A stretch of DNA of 5,181 nucleotides from contig JAFWKS010000114.1 of assembly GCA_017511325.1 (NCBI GenBank), positions 1-5,181 on the forward strand. The letters are read 5' to 3'. Of this stretch, positions 1 through 5,181 are shown one piece after another (positions within the stretch are counted from its first letter, which is position 1; every line of letters starts with the position of its first letter). The position numbers and the translations under genes are program-made. A model generated the notes under the pieces. That model did not search any database. It was not told where the DNA came from and saw only the letters and a program-made list of their open reading frames with translations. Source of the stretch: Erysipelotrichaceae bacterium. GTDB taxonomy: Bacteria; Bacillota_I; Bacilli_A; Erysipelotrichales; Erysipelotrichaceae.

Positions 1-249
1 AAAGGCACAGAAGTGATCAACATTGGCACAGGAAAGGGATATTCCGTCATGCAGGTGCTTAAGGCTTATGAGAAGGCCTGTGGCAAGCCTATTGCCTATA
101 AGATAATGGAGAGAAGGCCAGGGGATATAGCAACGTGTTATGCCGATACGAGCAAAGCTGAAAAACTGCTCGGTTTCAAGGCTGAATATGGCATTGATGA
201 AATGTGTGAAGATTCTTACCGTTTCACAAAGAATTTAGAAAATAGATAA
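1..249 (+). CDS. galE: UDP-glucose 4-epimerase, C-terminal fragment (5' end outside window)
   Basis: This is the last 82 residues of an extended short-chain dehydrogenase/reductase that interconverts UDP-glucose and UDP-galactose in the cytoplasm (Leloir pathway, and sugar supply for surface polysaccharides). The frame is open from base 1 and ends at TAA 247-249. The visible part matches the GalE C-terminal substrate domain: an INIGTGKGYSV segment near residues 7-17, then RRPGDIATCYAD near 38-49, whose Arg in this family contacts the UDP phosphates, then KAEKLLGFKAEYGIDEMC and a short terminal helix. GalE is normally about 330-340 residues, so roughly three quarters, including the NAD-binding Rossmann part and the catalytic Ser/Tyr/Lys, lies to the left. 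The GTG at 13 is internal and not a start. No terminator hairpin with a T-run follows. A related UDP-sugar epimerase such as UDP-GlcNAc 4-epimerase cannot be excluded from this end alone. Confidence 0.93.
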   Translation, partial: KGTEVINIGTGKGYSVMQVLKAYEKACGKPIAYKIMERRPGDIATCYADTSKAEKLLGFKAEYGIDEMCEDSYRFTKNLENR

Positions 250-259
250 ATTTATCTAT
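242..259. repeat. 18-bp perfect palindrome over the galE stop codon
   Basis: The sequence ATAGATAAA is followed directly by its reverse complement TTTATCTAT, centred between 250 and 251. The galE TAA (247-249) lies inside it. It could be a protein-binding site or a weak stem, but no T-run follows, so it is not a convincing intrinsic terminator. Because it is almost all A/T, chance occurrence is more likely than for a mixed palindrome of the same length. Confidence 0.5.
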
Positions 260-282
260 AAATAAATATATAAATATATAAA
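257..282 (+). promoter_or_regulatory. A/T-only tract, possible UP element, with AAATATAT repeats
   Basis: These 26 bases contain no G or C and end just upstream of the -35 box. That is where the RNA polymerase alpha C-terminal domain contacts UP elements, at about -40 to -60. The octamer AAATATAT occurs at 264-271 and again directly at 272-279. A third copy at 296-303 overlaps the end of the -35 box and the spacer. The tract is seen directly; its role as a transcription enhancer or operator array is inferred. Confidence 0.45.
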
Positions 283-284
283 CA

Positions 285-308
285 AAGTTATTGACAAATA
301 TATAACTT
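285..308. promoter_or_regulatory. Inverted repeat across the -35 box (candidate operator)
   Basis: AAGTTAT at 285-291 is the exact reverse complement of ATAACTT at 302-308, with 10 bases between. The dyad is centred at 296-297, so it brackets the -35 hexamer, and a dimer bound there would block RNA polymerase. Phd/YefM-family antitoxins autoregulate by binding dyads at their own promoters, and the first gene of this operon is of that family. Autoregulation here is inferred. The site does not contain the TGTACA core known for YefM and Phd. Confidence 0.5.
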
Positions 309-319
309 GTTTTTAGAAT
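291..319 (+). promoter_or_regulatory. Sigma-A-type promoter for the four-gene operon
   Basis: A perfect -35 hexamer TTGACA (291-296) is separated by 17 bp from TAGAAT (314-319), one mismatch from the TATAAT consensus. Counting the last -10 base as -7 places +1 at A326, the first base of the ATG of the next gene. No other comparable hexamer pair was seen in the gap. The promoter would drive the antitoxin-like gene and probably the three genes after it. Confidence 0.75.
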
Positions 320-325
320 TGAATT

Positions 326-550
326 ATGGCGAATAAGACTAGTTTGGGGGCAATGCTTTCATCGCTCGTTCCAATCTCACATCTGAATCAGGGTAAAGCT
401 GCCCAGATCATTTCTTCGTTGGGTCCTGATGATGTAAAGATCATCATCAAGAACAATGAACCAATGGCGGCTATCATCCCTATTTCACGTTTTTCTGAAC
501 TTATTGAAGCAGAAGAAAGGTTAAATGAGAAAAATGGCAAAGAAGCGTAA
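326..550 (+). CDS. Phd/YefM-family antitoxin-like protein, without a toxin partner
   Basis: This 74-residue protein resembles type II antitoxins of the Phd/YefM family, which bind operator DNA through an N-terminal fold and neutralise a toxin through a C-terminal tail. Visible family features are PISHLNQGKAAQI (residues 16-28), the DNA-binding segment, then a beta strand pair KIIIKNNEPMAAIIPI (38-53) and an amphipathic helix from about 54 to 67. The protein stops soon after this helix; many relatives are about 80-95 residues with a longer toxin-binding tail. No Doc-, RelE- or YoeB-like gene follows; instead the next gene, overlapping this one, encodes a membrane protein. No Shine-Dalgarno sequence precedes ATG 326, and the promoter predicts transcription starting at that ATG, so translation may be leaderless. 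The ATG at 353 is an alternative start but would remove nine residues before the conserved segment and has no well-placed ribosome site. Likely role, inferred: transcriptional autoregulator of the operon. Confidence 0.82.
   Translation: MANKTSLGAMLSSLVPISHLNQGKAAQIISSLGPDDVKIIIKNNEPMAAIIPISRFSELIEAEERLNEKNGKEA
514..520 (+). promoter_or_regulatory. Ribosome binding site AGAAAGG inside the antitoxin-like gene
   Basis: AGAAAGG matches part of the complement of the 16S rRNA 3' end. It lies 4 nt before ATG 525 and 13 nt before ATG 534. If the match is aligned with the full AGAAAGGAGG, the spacing suits ATG 534 better, so the start of the next gene is uncertain by three codons. Confidence 0.5.
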
Positions 551-1490
551 AGTCAGAGTTGACCGTATCTTGATCCTGTTTTTAGGCGGAGCACTCTTTG
601 TTGGGTTACTCGGTTTTGGTGTTTATAAAGCTGTGGATTATCTTATGAACAAAGAGATGAATAATGGTTCAGAGATCATCAATCCTCAGCCGATCGAGAC
701 GGGCGCTGATGTCAAAGTAGAACTAGCCGGACCTGATAGCTATCAGGTCTATACCTGTACTAATGATGAGATAGATTTCAACTTCATCGTCGCTGAACTT
801 AAATTCAGTGGCAGTGAAGCTATTTCCTTTGATCTGGGTAATCTGCGTACATCTGAGAAGATCTACCTTAATGATGTCTCCAAATACCTGAATGCTTTAA
901 ATGAAAAAGGCTATAAGGTAAGCAAACTTGGGATAGTAAATACTGTAGTATCGAAGGATAAGGAGTATACTTGCAAAGTATTCATTCCATATAAGACCAA
1001 CAGTTATTCACTAAGAGTATTGAACTCAAAGGACGCTTCAATGATTGAATTCGATCTTGGAAAGAATGTGTATGATATCTCTTCGATCAAATTTGATACA
1101 CAGCAGCAGATCGAGGTAGGAAATACCAATGTCACCGTATCATCGTGCTACGTATCAGATATGATGATGCATAATGATGTTTCATATAATTCTTCAGCTT
1201 TAACTAATTATACTTTTAAAATATATGTTAATAGTGTTGAAGATAATGTCGTGATTGAAGATGCAAAGTTCATTAGAAACAATACAGATGAAGTTTTAGA
1301 TTGCCTTGGAGAGGAATATAGATCGATAAAAGATGTTAATTGTTTGGGAAGAAAACTGGTGTTAGGAGATAACGGAGCTTTATTCTTTGAAACATCAGCC
1401 AAGGAGGATAATCCTGACTTCTCAGGTCATCTAATGCTGAAGTTTTCAAATTCACAGGATTGGGTCAAGATCCCGACCGTTTTAGAGTAA
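525..1490 (+). CDS. Single-pass membrane protein with beta-rich extracellular region, function unknown
   Basis: The product is 321 residues from ATG 525, or 318 from ATG 534; both starts are in frame and reachable from the AGAAAGG at 514-520. A basic stretch (KKRKVRVDR, about 6-14) is followed by one hydrophobic segment at about 15-34, which by the positive-inside rule leaves a short cytoplasmic tail and about 285 residues outside. No lipobox or sortase motif is seen. The outer part appears to be two beta-rich halves, about 60-185 and 190-321. The second half (EVGNTNVTVSSCYVS, then FKIYVNSVEDNVVIEDAKF, then GALFFETSA near the end) recalls the DUF4352-type Ig-like extracellular fold, but this is only a resemblance in pattern. 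It overlaps the antitoxin-like gene by 26 nt (17 nt if ATG 534 is used) and ends 6 nt before the wall-hydrolase gene, which suggests coupled translation and a role at the envelope. I do not recognise a specific function. A 20-bp perfect palindrome lies inside the gene at 730-749. Confidence 0.85.
   Translation: MRKMAKKRKVRVDRILILFLGGALFVGLLGFGVYKAVDYLMNKEMNNGSEIINPQPIETGADVKVELAGPDSYQVYTCTNDEIDFNFIVAELKFSGSEAISFDLGNLRTSEKIYLNDVSKYLNALNEKGYKVSKLGIVNTVVSKDKEYTCKVFIPYKTNSYSLRVLNSKDASMIEFDLGKNVYDISSIKFDTQQQIEVGNTNVTVSSCYVSDMMMHNDVSYNSSALTNYTFKIYVNSVEDNVVIEDAKFIRNNTDEVLDCLGEEYRSIKDVNCLGRKLVLGDNGALFFETSAKEDNPDFSGHLMLKFSNSQDWVKIPTVLE
730..749. repeat. 20-bp perfect palindrome inside the membrane-protein gene
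   Basis: GACCTGATAG (730-739) is followed directly by its exact reverse complement CTATCAGGTC (740-749). In RNA it could form an 8-bp stem with an AGCU loop. It has mixed base composition, so a chance origin is less likely than for the AT-rich palindrome at 242-259. It encodes PDSYQ within the start of the extracellular part. Whether it is an operator, an RNA hairpin or chance is unknown. Confidence 0.55.
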
Positions 1491-1496
1491 TGAATC

Positions 1497-4106
1497 ATGT
1501 TTAAAAGGATTTCAAAGATCGTATTTACAGCTTTTATAACTATAAGCATATTGCCAGCCCTTTCTGGCAATTTTAGAGTTGAGGCTGCCAGCAATTATTC
1601 TTTTGCCTGTGGATCCAGCGAATTTGAAGTTTCATATATCGAAGATGATGGCTCATTAACGAAAGTTTCATGCCACTCGACATTTGAAGATGCCAAGGCC
1701 GTCATGAAAACAAATGAAGACTATGTTGTCAGAAAGAACAATTCCTATTCCAAGAGCAAGATCGTAGCTATGAATTCCGGACTTGCCTATTCGTATCCGA
1801 ACAGGCGCGGTACAAATACGATGTATCTGTATCAGGATCCTAAGCAGACCGGTTCTTCTCTTTACAAACAGACATATATCTCCAAAGGTTTTGAGATGAC
1901 CTACGTGGATACTTATTCAGTCAATGCCAACAGCGCAGGATATGTGCAGATCGTTATGAACGGTTTTGAAGGATTTGCCGATCTTGAATATGTCGATCTG
2001 GTACCTTTCAAATACATCAATAATGGGATCGCTATCTACCTGGGTGGCGATCACGGTTCTACGGTCTCTTATGGAAATGAAGATCCCTATCTGGTAAAAC
2101 TCGAACAGAATTACTATCAGATCGAAACCAAAGGCAACTATACCGACCTCGTCTTCTATTATCACTATGCCTATGGCGTGAACGGCAATAAATGCGTTAC
2201 CTATGTCAACAGTGTGGATAACGGCAAGCACTATCTTGAAGCGGGAATGCAGAAAGGTGTCAAGTATTATTCAAATGACGGAACGAATTTCTATTCAGAC
2301 CAGAAGCTTAAAAACAAGGTCGCGACTGTCTACAACTATTATCAGTTTCTGCCTTTCAGGACAGCTACAGATATCTCGGCTGACACCTTCAACGCGTTTG
2401 TGAGCGGGTATTCTGATTCCGTATTAAGAGGAGAGGGGCAGTCCTTTATCGATGCACAGAACGCCTATGGCATAAATGCACTGCTGGTATATGCGATGGC
2501 GTGTCATGAATCGGCGTATGGAGAATCCGGTTATGCTGTTCACAGATACAATCTCTTCGGCTGGAGTGCTGTTGATTCAAATCCGAATGGTGCTTCTTAC
2601 TTTAATTCCGTTAAAGACTGTATCAATGCACAGATGGGACGCTATATCAACTGGTTTATCGATTTCACCAACTGGCGCTATTTTGGCATGTGTGTAGGAA
2701 ACAAGGGTGCAGGACTCAATGTCCAGTATGCCTCTGATCCTTACTGGGGCGTGGGTATCGCTTCGCTTGCCTACAGTATCGACAAGAAATCAAAAAACAA
2801 CAATGGTGAATTAAGCGACTATGATAAATACACTTTGGCTTATGTAAAGGCTAACTACAACGATACGCTTTATTCTTCAGATATCGAGTGGGATGCAAAT
2901 TTCTATACCAGTGCTTCTTCAAATACTGTTCTTTTTAGCGGCAGATATGGATCACATTATCAGAAAGATCTGATCATCCCGATAATTGGTGAAGAAGGAA
3001 ACAGGTACATGACACAGACACCAAATCCGGTAGAAAACGGCCAGATCGTCACCAGAGATGGCATTCTTCCATATGACTGGAACGCATCGATCGCTTATAT
3101 AAAGAAATCTGATGCCATGGTTCTATATGGCAAAAATCAGGATAATACAGAGCCTCAGGACACATATGATGATCTTGAACACGAAGCTTTCTCATCGGTT
3201 AATGAGATGTCTTTATCTGAAGAAGGGGTCCTTTCACTTGGCGGTATAGCTTATATCTCCAAATGCAATTTCACAAATAGCGAAGATATAAGTCACATAG
3301 TAGAGATTTACGATCTTGAAACAAATGAAAAGACTGCAGAATTCAATTGCGAGAATATGGATACCAGCTGGTATCAGATAAATGACGGCTATGATTATAA
3401 ATGGGCCGGATTCAGGGGATCTTTTGATCTCAAGTCACTGGAAAAAGGAACGTATATCTTTAAAGTATCGACAAGATACAAGGATAAGGAACCATTGCTG
3501 TCGGTCTTAAAGACTTCTATCGATTCGTTATCACTATTCGATGAGGTCATTGAAGATATTGATTACAAAGTATCGACTAACGATGTCTATGGTTATCGTA
3601 TCGAATTGGATATCGCTGATAGGATATTTGATTTTAATGAGATCAGCAAACCTTCGACCAGATCATCACTTGTCACTATAGATACGGTTGAATATGGTGA
3701 AGAAGAAGGTGGAACCTATGCGCAGTTCAGCGGTTTAGGAATGATGTTCTATCTTGATTATGATGAAGAATCAGCAAGCCATGAACTATACTTCGTAGGT
3801 GAAGACAATAGTATCATCAAGGCTGAAACTACGACTGAGGCATGTCCTGTTGATTATCAGACAATGTACAACTCAAGTTATGATATGTCACATATCTGTT
3901 ATAAAGCAAAAGTGGATCTTGCGGAATTTACAGGAGCTTATCGGATGTATCTGAAGATAAGCAATGGCGATTATGCGGATATTGTCGAGATGCTCAATAT
4001 GTATGAGACCGCTTATCCAACGTTTGACAATGAAAGTTACTCAACTTCATTTACCAGAAATCCTGCACGTTATGCAACGTTGTTCAATGTGCTTAAAAAG
4101 CAGTAG
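1497..4106 (+). CDS. Secreted SH3-like/endo-beta-N-acetylglucosaminidase wall hydrolase
   Basis: This 869-residue protein is predicted to be exported and to cleave the glycan strands of peptidoglycan next to GlcNAc (glucosaminidase family, GH73-like). Residues 1-30 form a signal peptide: basic MFKRISK, a hydrophobic core 8-24, and a VEA cleavage site at 28-30. An SH3-like region spans about 92-170, followed by a linker that includes MQKGVKYYS and NYYQFLPFRT. The catalytic region spans about 297-435: HESAYGES with Glu338 as the likely general acid, NLFGW at 352-356, and YASDPYW at 411-417, all typical of this family. Another beta-rich, possibly SH3-like, segment covers about 455-545. The C-terminus holds two similar beta-rich modules (about 571-735 and 736-850) of unknown fold, perhaps for wall or polymer binding. 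No sortase motif or membrane anchor follows. The start is fixed by the signal peptide; only a weak AGAG (1484-1487) precedes it, so translation may depend on coupling to the upstream gene, whose stop is 6 nt away. Confidence 0.9.
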   Translation: MFKRISKIVFTAFITISILPALSGNFRVEAASNYSFACGSSEFEVSYIEDDGSLTKVSCHSTFEDAKAVMKTNEDYVVRKNNSYSKSKIVAMNSGLAYSYPNRRGTNTMYLYQDPKQTGSSLYKQTYISKGFEMTYVDTYSVNANSAGYVQIVMNGFEGFADLEYVDLVPFKYINNGIAIYLGGDHGSTVSYGNEDPYLVKLEQNYYQIETKGNYTDLVFYYHYAYGVNGNKCVTYVNSVDNGKHYLEAGMQKGVKYYSNDGTNFYSDQKLKNKVATVYNYYQFLPFRTATDISADTFNAFVSGYSDSVLRGEGQSFIDAQNAYGINALLVYAMACHESAYGESGYAVHRYNLFGWSAVDSNPNGASYFNSVKDCINAQMGRYINWFIDFTNWRYFGMCVGNKGAGLNVQYASDPYWGVGIASLAYSIDKKSKNNNGELSDYDKYTLAYVKANYNDTLYSSDIEWDANFYTSASSNTVLFSGRYGSHYQKDLIIPIIGEEGNRYMTQTPNPVENGQIVTRDGILPYDWNASIAYIKKSDAMVLYGKNQDNTEPQDTYDDLEHEAFSSVNEMSLSEEGVLSLGGIAYISKCNFTNSEDISHIVEIYDLETNEKTAEFNCENMDTSWYQINDGYDYKWAGFRGSFDLKSLEKGTYIFKVSTRYKDKEPLLSVLKTSIDSLSLFDEVIEDIDYKVSTNDVYGYRIELDIADRIFDFNEISKPSTRSSLVTIDTVEYGEEEGGTYAQFSGLGMMFYLDYDEESASHELYFVGEDNSIIKAETTTEACPVDYQTMYNSSYDMSHICYKAKVDLAEFTGAYRMYLKISNGDYADIVEMLNMYETAYPTFDNESYSTSFTRNPARYATLFNVLKKQ
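1550..1571 (+). other. Hairpin followed by four T's within the signal-peptide codons
   Basis: ATTGCCAG (1550-1557) pairs perfectly with CTGGCAAT (1564-1571) around the loop CCCTTT, and the T's at 1571-1574 follow directly. The shape resembles a weak intrinsic terminator or attenuator, placed about 54 nt into the wall-hydrolase gene. The T-run is short, so efficient termination is doubtful. It might tune readthrough or translation of the hydrolase, which is inference. Confidence 0.4.
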
Positions 4107-4107
4107 A

Positions 4108-4114
4108 AGAGGTG
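4108..4114 (+). promoter_or_regulatory. Ribosome binding site AGAGGTG for the PASTA gene
   Basis: AGAGGTG lies in the 11-nt gap after the hydrolase stop (TAG 4104-4106) and five bases separate its GG from ATG 4118. It is the clearest Shine-Dalgarno sequence in the window and fixes the start of the last gene. Confidence 0.8.
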
Positions 4115-4117
4115 TTT

Positions 4118-5181
4118 ATGAAAGAATTTATTATCGGAAAAATCAATATATTGCTTTCAGTACTCCTGGTTGGTGTACTTGGGCTTGGCGCTTATCTTGG
4201 CTATGCAGCGCTGATAAAAAATGACAAAGCTGTCGTGCCTGACTTTCTTGGGAAAGACAAGCAGGAAGTCATTGCGTGGTGCGGACAGCTTAGCGATTCT
4301 GATGCGTGCGAGTTTATCTATGAGGATACCAGCAATACTGAAAAGGACAAGGTTTTTCAGCAATCCGTTTCAGCGGGAAAAAAGCTTGAAGGGAAGATAA
4401 CTTTCAGGATCTCCAGCGGGATCGTCAAAGAAATCGATGCTTTGATCATCAACGAAAATACCAGTAAGGCGGATATTGAAAACTGGAAGAGCGAAAACGG
4501 GATCGTTTCTGTCAACTATATTGAGGAAAACAGTGACACGATCGCAAAGGGGATGATCATAAGGATCGAACCTTCTAACAACATAAAGACAGATACTGTG
4601 GTAAATGTATATATATCTAAAGGAAAGAAAGATGACAGCGCTTCTTCAGACAATATCGAAGTCAAGAGTGGAGCATATCTTAACCTCAGTGAAGCCGAGT
4701 TCATAGCAAAAGCAAAGGAACTTGGACTAAGTCCAAATCATCGTACATCCAATGATGCATCAAGTTCTTCGATCAAAAAGGGGAATATCGTCTGGCACGG
4801 TTCAGGAAGCTACAAAAAAGGTGAGACGATAAACTATGGCCTATGTACAGAGGAGACCAAGGGCATAGCTGTTAAGGAAGGTGCTTATATTGGAAAGAGC
4901 GAATCTGAATTTAAAACAATTGCTGAAGGTTTGAAACTTAAAGCTGTTCATAACAGTGATTGGGATGAGGAGACCAGTGATTCTTCAAAAGTGGGCACTG
5001 TATGCAGACACGGATATTCAAATAACTATGAGGAGAATGAAAACCTCCGCTATGGTCTATACAAGCTCAAATCAGGTTCGACCGATATTGTCGTAAACAA
5101 GAATCAGTATGTTGGAAAGAGCGAAGATGAATTCAAGACTATTGCGTCAAATCTTGGCTTCAAAGCCAATCATGACAGCGG
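4118..5181 (+). CDS. Membrane-anchored PASTA-repeat protein, 3' end outside window
   Basis: The frame is open from ATG 4118 to the right edge, giving 354 complete codons with no stop. A ten-residue N-terminus precedes one hydrophobic segment at about 11-33, so the protein is predicted to sit with a tiny cytoplasmic tail and all repeats outside. PASTA domains, known from high-molecular-weight penicillin-binding proteins and PknB/Stk-type kinases, bind muropeptides or cell-wall precursors in several cases. The first unit (about 39-103) is the most typical: VVPDFLGKDKQEVIAWC, then KVFQQSVSAGKKLEGKITFRISSG. The second (about 104-172) is more divergent. Units starting at about 182, 252 and 326 share a Y-(I/V/L)-(G/N)-x-SE-x-EF start, and the first two of these have a WHG/RHG and NYGL/RYGL ending in place of the usual Q-P and V-S-x-G positions. 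There is no kinase or transpeptidase domain before the membrane segment. It follows the wall hydrolase by 11 nt and is probably co-transcribed. Possible roles, inferred: wall sensing, or localisation of or partnership with the hydrolase. Confidence 0.87.
   Translation, partial: MKEFIIGKINILLSVLLVGVLGLGAYLGYAALIKNDKAVVPDFLGKDKQEVIAWCGQLSDSDACEFIYEDTSNTEKDKVFQQSVSAGKKLEGKITFRISSGIVKEIDALIINENTSKADIENWKSENGIVSVNYIEENSDTIAKGMIIRIEPSNNIKTDTVVNVYISKGKKDDSASSDNIEVKSGAYLNLSEAEFIAKAKELGLSPNHRTSNDASSSSIKKGNIVWHGSGSYKKGETINYGLCTEETKGIAVKEGAYIGKSESEFKTIAEGLKLKAVHNSDWDEETSDSSKVGTVCRHGYSNNYEENENLRYGLYKLKSGSTDIVVNKNQYVGKSEDEFKTIASNLGFKANHDS
4661..5181 (+). repeat. Tandem divergent PASTA-like units in the last gene
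   Basis: Units begin at codons 182 (base 4661), 252 (4871) and 326 (5093), giving lengths of 70 and 74 residues; the third is cut by the window edge. The second and third share the exact 12-mer GGAAAGAGCGAA at 4892-4903 and 5114-5125, 222 bases apart, followed by closely similar codons for EF-K-TIA. This DNA-level similarity suggests recent duplication, and more units probably lie to the right. Confidence 0.75.

Noticed and set aside
242..290. Intrinsic terminator for galE
   Set aside because: The palindrome is almost entirely A/T and is not followed by a T-run, so no convincing terminator is present.
1081..1095. ATCAAATTTGAT palindrome in the membrane-protein gene
   Set aside because: Only 12 bp and AT-rich; expected by chance in a window of this size.
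1208..1402. Short - strand frame inside the membrane-protein gene
   Set aside because: Opposite a supported gene with no start signals or recognisable product.
525..1490. Toxin partner of the antitoxin-like protein
   Set aside because: The product is a 321-residue anchored beta-rich ectodomain protein, unlike the small soluble RelE, YoeB or Doc toxins that pair with this antitoxin family.
1917..2231. Open frame of 104 codons on the - strand
   Set aside because: It lies wholly opposite the strongly supported hydrolase frame, has no ribosome site seen and an unremarkable low-information product.
2203..2697. Two short + strand frames inside the hydrolase gene (2203-2403, 2476-2697)
   Set aside because: Out-of-frame shadows of the glucosaminidase coding region; products have no recognisable features.
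3964..4224. Frame of 86 codons bridging the hydrolase end and PASTA start
   Set aside because: It overlaps both real genes in another frame, whereas the PASTA start at 4118 has a clear ribosome site and membrane segment.
4157..4704. Two - strand frames opposite the PASTA gene (4157-4363, 4516-4704)
   Set aside because: The + strand frame is continuous from 4118 to the edge with recognisable PASTA repeats, so these are shadows.

Overview
The window looks like low-GC Gram-positive (Firmicutes) chromosome. Coding is AT-leaning. The predicted surface proteins have Firmicutes-type architectures: an SH3-like plus glucosaminidase wall hydrolase and a PASTA-repeat membrane protein. The style of the glucosaminidase and its neighbours recalls Erysipelotrichaceae-type gut or oral bacteria, but that is an impression from memory and was not tested by search. 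All genes seen are on the + strand.

Layout: (1) Positions 1-249 are the 3' end of a UDP-glucose 4-epimerase gene (galE) entering from the left. (2) Positions 250-325 are a very AT-rich gap with an 18-bp palindrome over the galE stop, an A/T-only tract, and a near-consensus promoter (TTGACA, 17 bp, TAGAAT) overlapped by a perfect 7-bp inverted repeat. Its predicted +1 falls on the A of the next ATG, so the first transcript may be leaderless. (3) 326-550 encodes a short Phd/YefM-family antitoxin-like protein with no toxin beside it. (4) 525-1490 overlaps it and encodes a single-pass membrane protein with a beta-rich outer part of unknown function. (5) 1497-4106 encodes a large secreted SH3-like/glucosaminidase wall hydrolase with a duplicated beta-rich module at its C-terminus. 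(6) 4118 to the right edge encodes a membrane-anchored PASTA-repeat protein with no kinase domain. It runs off the window with no stop codon.

Genes 3-6 overlap or lie 6 and 11 nt apart with no visible terminator between them, so they are best read as one operon from the promoter at 291-319. The three downstream products are all predicted to act at the membrane or wall: an anchored unknown, a peptidoglycan-cleaving enzyme, and a PASTA protein that could bind wall fragments or precursors. The most interesting idea, which is inference, is that an antitoxin-type DNA-binding protein without its toxin has become the autoregulator of a wall-remodelling operon, reading the dyad in its own promoter. 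No tRNA, rRNA, CRISPR array, insertion sequence or intrinsic terminator after a gene was recognised. No stretch over 300 bases lacks a gene.
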